Shown here: positions 56,320 to 64,000 of the stretch, in pieces
Layout of the letters: each line of letters begins with the position of its first letter
Position numbering within the stretch: position 1 is the stretch's first letter
Assembly: GCF_030372765.1 (NCBI RefSeq)
Contig: NZ_JAUCMW010000001.1
Span: 372,001-436,000 of the forward strand
Length of the DNA stretch: 64,000 nucleotides
Direction: 5' to 3'
Source of the DNA: Labilibaculum sp. K2S
Lineage (GTDB): Bacteria; Bacteroidota; Bacteroidia; Bacteroidales; Marinifilaceae
Notes under the pieces: model-generated
The model's database searches: none
The model's input: the letters and a program-made list of their open reading frames with translations, nothing else
What the model was told of the DNA's origin: nothing
Translations under genes and position numbers: made by a program

Positions 56320-56352
56320 TTTACCGATTCTTGAGCGCATTTAACCGATTTC
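56320..56352 (+). promoter_or_regulatory. Candidate LytTR operator upstream of the LiaI/LytSR operon
   Basis: ACCGATT occurs at 56323-56329 and 56344-56350, start to start 21 bp (two helical turns), each preceded by TTTA or TTTAA and followed by TC. LytTR regulators bind direct repeats with this spacing. A near-consensus -7 box, TACTTTAG at 56379-56386, lies downstream in activator position. The rest of the 414-bp divergent gap between ligA and 56428 shows no gene. Confidence 0.5.
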
Positions 56353-56427
56353 GAGAAGTGAAAGCTATTATATTGCACTACTTTAGTTGCAGAAATAAAG
56401 GATACACTAATCTTAAACAACAAGATC

Positions 56428-56772
56428 ATGGATGAAAATAAAAAAAATAAAAGTCTGTTTGTTGGGCTTGGGCTAATTATAGTTGGCATCGTAATTATTT
56501 TGGAACGGCTCAATTATCAGTCTGATTTTATCGAAACTTATCTGTATCGATGGGAATCCGTTTTGATTTTAATTGGCGTACTGCAGATTTTGGTTCGCCG
56601 AAGAATTTTTGGCGGTCTGATATCCATAGCTGTCGGAGGATATTTTCTTATGGATGATTTGTATTTTCTACCACAAAATTGGGAGATATGGTTCTTTCCC
56701 GTACTACTTATTTTAGGAGGCATTGCGTTTATTTTTGCCCCTGACTCCCCATATTGTTGTAAAAATAAATAA
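56428..56772 (+). CDS. LiaI-like small membrane protein
   Basis: A 114-residue inner-membrane protein with about four hydrophobic segments (FVGLGLIIVGIVIIL, SVLILIGVLQILV, LISIAVGGYFL, FFPVLLILGGIAFIF) and short loops. It resembles the LiaI/DUF5668 membrane region. No catalytic motif is visible. It opens a tight operon with the LiaF-like, histidine-kinase and response-regulator genes (gaps of 24, 5 and 3 bp), so it is probably part of an envelope-stress sensing unit. The candidate LytTR operator lies upstream. Confidence 0.75.
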   Translation: MDENKKNKSLFVGLGLIIVGIVIILERLNYQSDFIETYLYRWESVLILIGVLQILVRRRIFGGLISIAVGGYFLMDDLYFLPQNWEIWFFPVLLILGGIAFIFAPDSPYCCKNK

Positions 56773-56796
56773 ATTCATATCGTAAAATATATCATT

Positions 56797-57510
56797 ATGA
56801 GATCACAGCATAAATCAAACCCAAACAACCGTGCAATATTTGGTATTTTCTTAATCCTTTTTGGATGCTTATTGGTTCTTAAAAATCTCGATTTTATTCC
56901 TTATGAATTAAGACATGTAATCTTCTCATGGCCGGCATTATTGTTTGGCTTAGGAGTGCTTTTCTTTTTTGGCAAAGATGAAAAAACAACAGGAGTTATT
57001 TTAATGGCTGTGGGAGGGGTGTTTCTATTTCCTATTATATTCGGTTGGAGCTTTAACTGGCGTGGATTATTTTGGCCTGTAATGCTAATTGTTATTGGAG
57101 TTGTGGTTATTCGCAAACGCAATGTATGTGATTTTGACAAACGATCAGAAGTAGGATCAGATTTCGATTATATCGATGAGTTAAATATATTTGGTGGTGG
57201 TGAAAAAGTAATCAGCAACAAAAATCTTAGAGGAGGAAAAATCACCTGTATTTTTGGAGGAACAGAATTAAATCTCACCAATGCTGATCTGGCAGAAGGA
57301 ACAAATGTATTAGATGTATTTGCGGTGTTTGGAGGCTGTGTTTTAATTATTCCATCCGATTGGGATGTAAAAGTTGAAGTATCTGCTATTTTGGGAGGAG
57401 TTGTTGATAAAAGAACAACTATACCTAATTATATTGTAGAGCCTAAAAAAGAGCTTGTCATTAAAGGATCGGTTGCATTTGGCGGATGCGAAATCAAATC
57501 ACATAAATAA
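56797..57510 (+). CDS. LiaF-like membrane protein
   Basis: A 237-residue protein with four membrane helices in the first 105 residues and a cytosolic beta-helix-like C-terminus of the LiaF / DUF2154 type (about 130-237). The repeats FGGGEKVIS, IFGGTELNLTNADL and AVFGGCVLIIPSDWDVKVE are diagnostic. In Firmicutes LiaF inhibits the LiaRS two-component system. Here it precedes a LytS-type kinase by 5 bp, so an analogous inhibitory or sensing role is likely. The first half resembles the small LiaI-like protein just upstream. Confidence 0.85.
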   Translation: MRSQHKSNPNNRAIFGIFLILFGCLLVLKNLDFIPYELRHVIFSWPALLFGLGVLFFFGKDEKTTGVILMAVGGVFLFPIIFGWSFNWRGLFWPVMLIVIGVVVIRKRNVCDFDKRSEVGSDFDYIDELNIFGGGEKVISNKNLRGGKITCIFGGTELNLTNADLAEGTNVLDVFAVFGGCVLIIPSDWDVKVEVSAILGGVVDKRTTIPNYIVEPKKELVIKGSVAFGGCEIKSHK

Positions 57511-57515
57511 TTTCA

Positions 57516-58565
57516 ATGCAACATCCTCTTCTAAAAAATCGGTTTGCCATTCCAATTTATATGGTATCGTGGGCGTTTTTTGCAACGCTGTTATTTATTA
57601 TTGGATGGTATTTCGAGGGAAGGACTTTTTATGATTCGGCTGTAAATGCTTTCAGCTTTTCATTTCCATTATTGATATTAGGTGCATGTATTTGGTTTAT
57701 TGTTATATATACCAGCATCGAAAGTCTGGGGCTTTTCCATTTTTTTTTGCATCACTTAACTGCAGGTTTAATCGTGGTGGGGATCTGGATATCGTCTGCA
57801 TACCAATTACGAACCATATGGTTTGGTGCCACCAGTGAAGGTTTTGATTACCTTATTCCTGTGCATTGGCAGATTTTTATGGCCTTTGGGATGTACGATT
57901 ATATTGTAATTGTTTACTATTTGGTAATTTATTATCGTAGTTTTCAAGATAAATTGGTTCACGAGTCTGAATTAAAAGAGTTGGTGAAAGAAGCAGAACT
58001 AACAGTATTAAAATCTCAAATTAATCCGCATTTTCTATTCAACAGTTTAAATTCGGTAAGCTCTCTAACTTTATCAAAGCCGGAATTATCCAGAGAAATG
58101 CTTGTGAAATTATCAACTTACCTACGATATTCGCTTGCCCAGAATTTAAAAGAATTAAATAATTTGAGTAACGAATTGAGTAATATTCGTTTGTACATGG
58201 AAATTGAGAAAGTTCGTTTTGGTGATCGCCTGCAGCTTCATTTTGATCTTTCACCCGATTGCGGGAAGCTGAAAATTCCCAATTTAATTTTACAGCCATT
58301 ATACGAAAATGCGATTAAATTTGGAGTGCATGAAAGTCTTGATCCGGTTTGTGTACTAACTAAGTGTCGTTTTGAGAATGATATTTTAAAAATTAATATT
58401 AGTAATAATTTCGATCCAGATTCGGTTCCTGCAAAGGGTAATGGTATTGGATTACGTAACATACAGGAACGTCTGCATTTAATTTACGGCCGTGCTGATT
58501 TAATGCGGGTTGTTAATGGAGAAGATCAATTTACTGTTTATCTGGAATTTCCGCAAAGTATATAA
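57516..58565 (+). CDS. LytS/YehU-type sensor histidine kinase
   Basis: A 349-residue inner-membrane kinase with four predicted helices (about 12-140), a short coiled linker and the His_kinase domain. The phospho-accepting His172 is in QINPHFLFNSLNSVSS, and the ATPase part shows LILQPLYENAIKFGV (N box) and GNGIGLRNIQERL (G box). It lacks the LytS 5TM and GAF domains, matching the short Bacteroidota version. The response-regulator gene follows after 3 bp, so the two form a cognate pair. Confidence 0.93.
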   Translation: MQHPLLKNRFAIPIYMVSWAFFATLLFIIGWYFEGRTFYDSAVNAFSFSFPLLILGACIWFIVIYTSIESLGLFHFFLHHLTAGLIVVGIWISSAYQLRTIWFGATSEGFDYLIPVHWQIFMAFGMYDYIVIVYYLVIYYRSFQDKLVHESELKELVKEAELTVLKSQINPHFLFNSLNSVSSLTLSKPELSREMLVKLSTYLRYSLAQNLKELNNLSNELSNIRLYMEIEKVRFGDRLQLHFDLSPDCGKLKIPNLILQPLYENAIKFGVHESLDPVCVLTKCRFENDILKINISNNFDPDSVPAKGNGIGLRNIQERLHLIYGRADLMRVVNGEDQFTVYLEFPQSI

Positions 58566-58568
58566 GAT

Positions 58569-59321
58569 ATGGAAGTAATTAAAGCAATAATTATTGATGA
58601 TGAATCATTAGCCAGAGATCTGGTTCGGTCATATTTGGAAGTTGATCAGGATATTGAAATTTTAGGGGAATATTCCGACGGATTTCAAGGTTTAAAAGCA
58701 ATTAATGAATTGGAGCCGGATTTGGTGTTTCTAGATGTTCAGATGCCCAAACTGACAGGTTTTGAGATGTTGGAGCTACTTGATAAACCTTGTAATATTG
58801 TGTTTACAACAGCTTATAACGAATATGCAATTAAAGCATTCGAACACAATGCAATTGATTATTTATTGAAACCATTTTCCAATGAACGGTTCCAGGATGC
58901 TGTGCGCAAGGTGAAGGAACGCATCTCAAATTCGGTGACGAGTGGAGATCAGATTGAGAAAATAAAAAATCATAACGATTCCTCGGATGAGTTATTGATC
59001 CGGGTGGTGGTGAAATCAAGAAATAAAATTGATGTAATCGCAATTGATAAAATTAAATATTTTGAAGCGCAGGACGATTATGTGATGATTTATACCAATG
59101 AGGGCAGGTATCTGAAGCAAAAGACAATGAAATATTTTGAAAGCCATTTAAATCCGAATGAGTTTTGCCGGATACATCGTACTTATTTGGTGAAGATCGA
59201 TCAGATAGCTCAATTGCAACCTTACGAGAAGGATCATTGGATTGTAATTTTAAAAACCGGGGAAAGTTTAAACGTCAGTCGAAATGGATTTAAGCAATTG
59301 AAACTGCAATTGGAAATTTAA
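58569..59321 (+). CDS. LytTR-family response regulator
   Basis: A 250-residue regulator. The receiver domain (about 1-120) has phosphorylated Asp56 in LVFLDVQMPK and the conserved Thr and Lys (FTTAYNEYA, DYLLKPF). The LytTR DNA-binding domain spans about 145-250 (YFEAQDDYVMIYTNEGRYL, FCRIHRTYLVKI). It is the output of the kinase 3 bp upstream. Autoregulation through the direct repeat at 56320-56352 is suggested by spacing, not shown. Confidence 0.95.
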   Translation: MEVIKAIIIDDESLARDLVRSYLEVDQDIEILGEYSDGFQGLKAINELEPDLVFLDVQMPKLTGFEMLELLDKPCNIVFTTAYNEYAIKAFEHNAIDYLLKPFSNERFQDAVRKVKERISNSVTSGDQIEKIKNHNDSSDELLIRVVVKSRNKIDVIAIDKIKYFEAQDDYVMIYTNEGRYLKQKTMKYFESHLNPNEFCRIHRTYLVKIDQIAQLQPYEKDHWIVILKTGESLNVSRNGFKQLKLQLEI

Positions 59322-59344
59322 TCATTGACCAGTTTTTATAGGAT

Positions 59345-59378
59345 AAACATCATTCTCTCACGAATTGATGTTTTTTTT
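59345..59378 (+). terminator. Rho-independent terminator of the LiaI-LytSR operon
   Basis: AAACATCA (59345-59352) pairs with TGATGTTT (59366-59373) and continues into T8. Confidence 0.8.
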
Positions 59379-59613
59379 ATGTCAAAAGCAAGATGTTTTG
59401 ATCTTACTTCTGGTTTGAAAAACAATTATAAAAAAAGTTAGTTGTTTTTTAGTACTTCTTTTGTTAAGTGTGTTTTATACTAAATTGTGCTAAGTTTTGT
59501 TACTTTAGTAGAATGAGCAGTGTTAGTAATGTTTTTGGTGTGAGTAGATGTAAACTGATGACAAACTGATTGTTTCTGTTTGTGAATTGGCAAGAAAGTT
59601 TTTTGATTTTTAA

Positions 59614-59643
59614 TTGATCTGCAACATAAATTTTCTACTTTTG
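59614..59643 (+). promoter_or_regulatory. Promoter of the outer-membrane receptor gene
   Basis: TTG (59614-59616), a 19-nt spacer and TACTTTTG (59636-59643) match the Bacteroidota consensus TTG-N19-TAnnTTTG. The 43-nt leader that follows contains CTAACTAATTTA (59665-59676), the same 12-mer that precedes SusC-1. The remaining gap 59379-59613 shows nothing clear. Confidence 0.75.
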
Positions 59644-59686
59644 TGAAACTAATTACCATGTACACTAACTAATTTACACACTACTA

Positions 59687-62077
59687 ATGAATTTAAAACT
59701 TAATTGCAGAAATGGATTATTGCCGATCCTTCTGTTTTTTTTAAGCCCCGCGGAGCATTCATATGCTCAGGATTCTACAAAAGCTATAACAAATTCATGT
59801 TTAAATGGTATTGTTGTTGAGAATGAACATCAAAAGCCTCTTGAGTATGCTACCGTATCAATTTATTCTTTACCAGATTCTTTATTGGTTAAGGGAACTA
59901 TCACAAATAGAAAAGGGGAGTTTGAACTAGATGGTTTAGCGAGTTTAAGTTATTATTACAAAGTTGAATATCTTGGATTTGAGAGTTATAGCAGTAAGCC
60001 AATTCTTTTAAAAGAAAATGAAAAGTTATTATTGCCTAATGCGCTTGCTTTACATGCCGGTGTCCGAACGATTACAGAAGTGGAAGTAACCGGAAATCGT
60101 GACTTTGCACGAATCGAATTGGACAAAACTGTTTACAATGTGTCAAAATCACCAGTTTCTGATGGAGGAACGATTAATGAAGTCTTAACCACAATTCCTA
60201 AATTAAACGTTACTGCCAGTGGCGAAATTCAATTGCATGGAAGCTCTGATGTAAAAATATTGATTGATGGGAAACTGAGTGGTTTACTGGGAATGAGCCC
60301 GGGAGATGTATTGAGTAATATGCCTGCAGCAGATGTTGACCGTGTTGAAGTAATTACGAGTCCTTCCGCAAAATATGATGCTTCAGGTTCTGCTGGGATT
60401 GTGAATATAATTATGAAGAAGGATAGAGCCAAAGGGTTTAATGGGAATGCTTCCGCCACCATTGGTACTATCAACAAACATTCTGGTCGGACCGCACTTA
60501 ATTTACGAACCGGAAAGATCAATTTGTCAGGATCATACAGCTATCGAAACGATTGGTCTGGCAGAGATTATGAATTATCACGATTTACCGAAATAGGCAA
60601 TGATGTTGAGATATTGAATAGTCGTGCTGATGTCGATTTAGGTGATAGAAGTCACATTGGACAATTGGGCATGGATTATTTAATAAATGACAAGAACACC
60701 GTGAGTTTTTCTGTTACCAACCGTAATGTGAAACAAAATCGGAATGGAATCTATAACTATTCCCGGAATTTAATTACCAATAGTACTTTTTCAAATGAAA
60801 CATCCCGTGAAAGTGCTGTTGATATCGATTTGAATTCCTGGGTGTACAATGCCTCTTATATTTGTAAGTTTGCTAGAAAAGGGCAGGAATTTTCTTTTGA
60901 TGCTGCCTATACAAATAATAATGCAGAAAATTACGGAAATTATACTGATGAAGTAGAAGGGAATACCAGTGACTTCTTCAATTCGGACCGGGAGGAAGCA
61001 ATTGTTCAATTGGATTACAAACAGCCAATAGGTGAAGTGGGTTCGATAGAAACAGGATATCTGTACCGAACTAATGAGATAAAGTACAATGAACCAATAG
61101 ATTTATCTACTGCATTTAATTATAAGGAGAGTATTCATGGTTTGTATTTTCAGTTTAGTGGAGAGAAAGGAAATTTTGGATATCAGTTTGGTTTGCGGTC
61201 TGAGTATTCGGATATTGAGACGAATAAAGCTTATAATGACGATTATGTGGACTTTTTCCCTAGCGTACATTTTTCCTATAAATTATCAGACAATAAGCAG
61301 GTATTACTGACTTATTCTAAAATGGTTTATCGTCCTGATTCCAGAATGTTGAATCCATTTCAAAATCTTCAAGATCCGGAAAATCAGCGCTTGGGAACTC
61401 AGGATTTGGGAGCTTATTATACACATATGCCGGAGTTAACTTTTGTTTACAAAAGAGATAAGATAACCTATACCACAAATTTGTATTATCAGTATAAGGA
61501 TAATATTATAAGTCAATATCGTTCTGTTAATGAAAGCAATGTGGCGATTGTGACTTATGAGAATGTAGGAAATCTACAATATGCAGGTGTTGATTTTAAT
61601 ATGTCTACAAAATTTAACAAATGGTGGAGTGTTAATTCTTATTTATCTGGAATTTATCAGAAGTATACTCCTTCAAAAGATTTAGATTACCAGGAGAATG
61701 ATGATTTTGGCTTTTTTGGAAAACTAACTTCAACCATGCGAATACCTAAATGGTTTAATTTTCAAACAACTCTGCGTTACGACTCTGATATGCCGGTTGT
61801 TCAAGGAAATTACGATCAATCCTTTCAGGTGGATTTCGCTTTTGGGAAGAGAATAATGAAAGGTAAAGCAAGTTTGTCTTTATGGATTTACGATGTTTTA
61901 AATAGCAGCAAGTATAATGTAAATACTTCAGGAGATCGTTTTACTCAGCGAATGAAGTACAATTTTGAAAATAGGGTGGCAAATTTGACCTTCCGATATT
62001 ATTTTGGTAAAAAGTACAATGTGTTAAAAACCCAAAAAAGAGGAAGTGGAGTCCAGCACTCAGAGAAAGATATCTAA
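59687..62077 (+). CDS. TonB-dependent receptor-like outer-membrane beta-barrel protein
   Basis: A 796-residue outer-membrane protein with a signal peptide (SPAEHSYAQD), a CarboxypepD_reg-like domain (about 38-110, LEYATVSIYSLPDS), a plug (about 125-215, NEVLTTIPKLNV and GIVNIIMKKD) and an outer-membrane barrel of the OMP_b-brl_3 type ending FRYYFGKKYN. It is shorter than SusC and has no SusD neighbour. Relatives are often induced by envelope stress, but the cargo is unknown. It has its own promoter and shares a bidirectional terminator with the convergent gene downstream. Confidence 0.88.
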   Translation: MNLKLNCRNGLLPILLFFLSPAEHSYAQDSTKAITNSCLNGIVVENEHQKPLEYATVSIYSLPDSLLVKGTITNRKGEFELDGLASLSYYYKVEYLGFESYSSKPILLKENEKLLLPNALALHAGVRTITEVEVTGNRDFARIELDKTVYNVSKSPVSDGGTINEVLTTIPKLNVTASGEIQLHGSSDVKILIDGKLSGLLGMSPGDVLSNMPAADVDRVEVITSPSAKYDASGSAGIVNIIMKKDRAKGFNGNASATIGTINKHSGRTALNLRTGKINLSGSYSYRNDWSGRDYELSRFTEIGNDVEILNSRADVDLGDRSHIGQLGMDYLINDKNTVSFSVTNRNVKQNRNGIYNYSRNLITNSTFSNETSRESAVDIDLNSWVYNASYICKFARKGQEFSFDAAYTNNNAENYGNYTDEVEGNTSDFFNSDREEAIVQLDYKQPIGEVGSIETGYLYRTNEIKYNEPIDLSTAFNYKESIHGLYFQFSGEKGNFGYQFGLRSEYSDIETNKAYNDDYVDFFPSVHFSYKLSDNKQVLLTYSKMVYRPDSRMLNPFQNLQDPENQRLGTQDLGAYYTHMPELTFVYKRDKITYTTNLYYQYKDNIISQYRSVNESNVAIVTYENVGNLQYAGVDFNMSTKFNKWWSVNSYLSGIYQKYTPSKDLDYQENDDFGFFGKLTSTMRIPKWFNFQTTLRYDSDMPVVQGNYDQSFQVDFAFGKRIMKGKASLSLWIYDVLNSSKYNVNTSGDRFTQRMKYNFENRVANLTFRYYFGKKYNVLKTQKRGSGVQHSEKDI

Positions 62078-62094
62078 AAAATAATTAGTGCATG

Positions 62095-62127
62095 AAAAAA
62101 ACTCATTCTGTTGAATGAGTTTTTTTT
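62095..62127. terminator. Bidirectional terminator
   Basis: AAAAAAACTCATTC and GAATGAGTTTTTTT form a 14-bp stem around TGTT with A- and T-runs at the two ends. It can serve the receptor gene (+) and the convergent hydrolase gene (-). Confidence 0.85.
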
Positions 62128-62142
62128 ATTCGTTGTTTTTTC

Positions 62143-64000
62143 TTAATTGATGATTATTTTTTTACTAATCAGGTTTTTACTTGTTTGAATATTGAGTAAG
62201 TAAACTCCTTTCGGAAAAGAATGAACATCAATAATGTGCTTTGTGTTATTTATTTGTTTTTGGTAAATAATCGATCCTTTTAGATTAATCATTCGCAATT
62301 GGCTTGGCAGACTATTAGGTAAATTAATACGTAAAAATGTGCTTACGGGATTTGGGTAAACAGCAAAGGCAAAATCTTCTTTCGCAAAATCATCAACATC
62401 AGTAATGGGAGTGATATCAATAGTCACTTTTGTTTTAATTGAGTGACCATTGTTGTCGAAGGCACGGTAAGTGAAAAAATCCTTGCCACTGTAGCCCGTA
62501 TCCGGAATGTACTCAAATGATCCATCTTCCGATAGAAACACAAAGCCGTTTTCGCAGAATTCTGATAGTTCAGAATAGAATGTATTACCGTCAAAATCAA
62601 AATCATTGGCTAAGAGTCCATTTGCAGCTTCAATGACAAGATTTTCGTCCTGATTTGTGGAATAGTTATCTGTATATGCGATGGGGTGGTTGTTAAATTC
62701 AATCAATCCATCTTTTACAACATAGTATGATTGTTTTTTCACTTCTACATAATTTGTTGGGGTTCCCCAATTCCAAATGAATCGATTATTTCCTTCCAGT
62801 AATACATCATTATGGAGAACGCTTAGGGCTATACCGTCAGATATGGCTTCTTCTGTTTCAGGTGTGGCTCTGTCATCATTCATTACCTTTGCATTAGCAG
62901 GGTCAGTAACCTGTAATAACGACCATGGAAGATGAATATCAATTGAATCATTTGAAATAATGACAGCATCCAAACTTGATGGAGGTAATTCAGTCCTACG
63001 GGTTTTCAAATTTCCAACATACTGAATTTCATAATTTTTGTCATTGTTTTTCCAGCGAACCAAGTTCCAGGGAGCTCCATCAGTAACAGTAGAATGATAA
63101 AGCTGTTTGGCTTCTGAAACACCATGCCATATACCAAATAAATCATAGGCTTGGGTAACAAATAATTCTGCAGAATAGTTGGTGATACGCAGAGCAAATT
63201 CAGCTCTGTTGGTAATTGTAGTTCCCGAAGGAAGTATTGACTCGCCCAAGTTGGCATCATAGGTGTCAATTGCCATCCAAATCGTATCAATGTTCGAAAG
63301 CTCTTTTTCAAGCATCAGGCGAATGTTGAAAAAATCAAAGTCTGCCGCAGTAAGGATTTTTTTAATGGGTTTATCACTACCAAAATCGTCTAATACAGAA
63401 TATGAAATCTCAGAAGGACGGAATGCAATTAAACCAAAGTTTTGTTCGGCAGCGGTAATGTTGTGCCAAAGTATTCTCGCTTCAGGATTGAAATCGAAAG
63501 GATCTGTAATCCATGTTCGTTTGAACCATTCATCCAGCAAGGAAAATTGTATTCCTCCTGCACAACCGGCTTCTTCAATATTATCAAGAAGTCTCAAAAA
63601 ATTAAGTCCTTGTTCCACCTCTGAACTTCCCCCATGGTTCATTCCATTTGACGAATAATGTGCAATTCCCCAGCTCGAAGGCGTGCCTGTTTCAGCAATT
63701 AGCACAGGAAAATTTTTATAATGATTCTTAAGATCGTTGATATAACCCAAATAACTGTTCGGACCTAAAGGATCGGAGTATTGTTTATAGCCGGGATCTT
63801 CGCTAATAAAATCAGGATAATATGGGTACGCGTGAAAGCTGGCAAAATAACCCGCAGGTGCTCCATCAAAGTTTAAAGTGGATAAATCCAGTGATTCCTT
63901 GTCTTCATCTGTTCCTGTTTCTGTTGGATGTATTAAGGGATCCAGAGTAGGCCAACTGGAGATACTCACAGGGCGTTCCGTGTTATAAGTGTTACGTTCG
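62143..64000 (-). CDS. Secreted GH-A-like glycoside hydrolase with type IX sorting domain (N-terminus beyond window)
   Basis: The gene runs off the right edge; the frame is open through 64000 and the GTG at 63969 is not a real start. The visible 618 residues begin in a (beta/alpha)8 barrel with FASFHAYPYYPDF and a probable nucleophile in VLIAETGTPSSWG, and a region with aromatics follows (IQFSLLDEWFKRTW). A beta-sandwich region comes next, then a cadherin/VCBS-like domain (about 430-525, GSFEYIPDTGYSGKDFF) and a type IX secretion sorting domain (last 75 residues, FAVYPNPVSTFLRI ... GVYLLNIQTS). The barrel resembles that of the GH-A enzyme at 19778. It is a secreted carbohydrate-active enzyme whose family is uncertain. 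Confidence 0.8.
   Translation of the reverse strand, partial: ERNTYNTERPVSISSWPTLDPLIHPTETGTDEDKESLDLSTLNFDGAPAGYFASFHAYPYYPDFISEDPGYKQYSDPLGPNSYLGYINDLKNHYKNFPVLIAETGTPSSWGIAHYSSNGMNHGGSSEVEQGLNFLRLLDNIEEAGCAGGIQFSLLDEWFKRTWITDPFDFNPEARILWHNITAAEQNFGLIAFRPSEISYSVLDDFGSDKPIKKILTAADFDFFNIRLMLEKELSNIDTIWMAIDTYDANLGESILPSGTTITNRAEFALRITNYSAELFVTQAYDLFGIWHGVSEAKQLYHSTVTDGAPWNLVRWKNNDKNYEIQYVGNLKTRRTELPPSSLDAVIISNDSIDIHLPWSLLQVTDPANAKVMNDDRATPETEEAISDGIALSVLHNDVLLEGNNRFIWNWGTPTNYVEVKKQSYYVVKDGLIEFNNHPIAYTDNYSTNQDENLVIEAANGLLANDFDFDGNTFYSELSEFCENGFVFLSEDGSFEYIPDTGYSGKDFFTYRAFDNNGHSIKTKVTIDITPITDVDDFAKEDFAFAVYPNPVSTFLRINLPNSLPSQLRMINLKGSIIYQKQINNTKHIIDVHSFPKGVYLLNIQTSKNLISKKIIIN

Overview
The window is low-GC DNA from a member of the Bacteroidota. 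The evidence is two SusC/SusD outer-membrane uptake pairs, periplasm-to-DNA Y_Y_Y/LuxR sensors, type IX secretion C-terminal domains, Bacteroidota-type promoters (TTG, about 20 bp, then TAnnTTTG) and leaders without Shine-Dalgarno sites. A marine member of the Bacteroidia is a reasonable guess from the laminarin-type gene content, but the genus cannot be fixed from the sequence alone.

Positions 1-42930 form a large beta-glucan (laminarin-type) utilisation locus. It opens with the C-terminus of a sensor-regulator cut by the left edge. Next come SusC/SusD pair 1, two surface glycan-binding lipoproteins, two GH16 endo-beta-1,3-glucanases, a GH149-like beta-1,3-glucan phosphorylase, three adjacent GH17 enzymes (two leaderless, one lipoprotein), a GPH sugar:cation symporter, a clan GH-A hydrolase, a mutarotase-like protein and a second GPH symporter. 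A complete second sensor-regulator (23837-26797) follows, then GH30, a GH5-like enzyme with a type IX sorting tail, a small lipoprotein, SusC/SusD pair 2 with its own surface lipoprotein, and two GH3 beta-glucosidases. Together these genes give a complete route: surface endo-cutting and debranching, outer-membrane import, periplasmic trimming, and inner-membrane import followed by cytosolic phosphorolysis and hydrolysis.

Positions 42931-49640 are mixed housekeeping and accessory DNA: a DUF1456 protein, a gene remnant with palindromic repeats, an unknown protein, tRNA-Arg(ACG), an AraC regulator, a YceI protein, an esterase-like protein and an orphan H-NOX gas sensor. Positions 49630-56013 are a minus-strand block: a COG3014-like lipoprotein, an LpoB-like lipoprotein, dapA, a DUF6913-like protein, a DnaQ-type exonuclease and ligA. 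Positions 56428-59321 form a tight operon of two LiaI/LiaF-like membrane proteins with a LytS-type histidine kinase and a LytTR response regulator. The right end has an outer-membrane beta-barrel receptor and, convergent with it, the C-terminal part of a secreted GH-A-like enzyme cut by the right edge.

The most unusual signal is a short (75-99 bp) repeated leader element found five times (5914, 36799, 44595, 44694, 45895). Each copy sits directly on a gene start codon, begins with its own ATGAAA, and can fold into a hairpin whose arms differ between copies while pairing is kept. In both SusC/SusD modules it lies between susD and the surface glycan-binding gene. Other items to check are a repeated 3' element, a probable LytTR operator, an H-NOX with an altered YxSxR motif, and a heptamer array that starts in the ligA stop codon.
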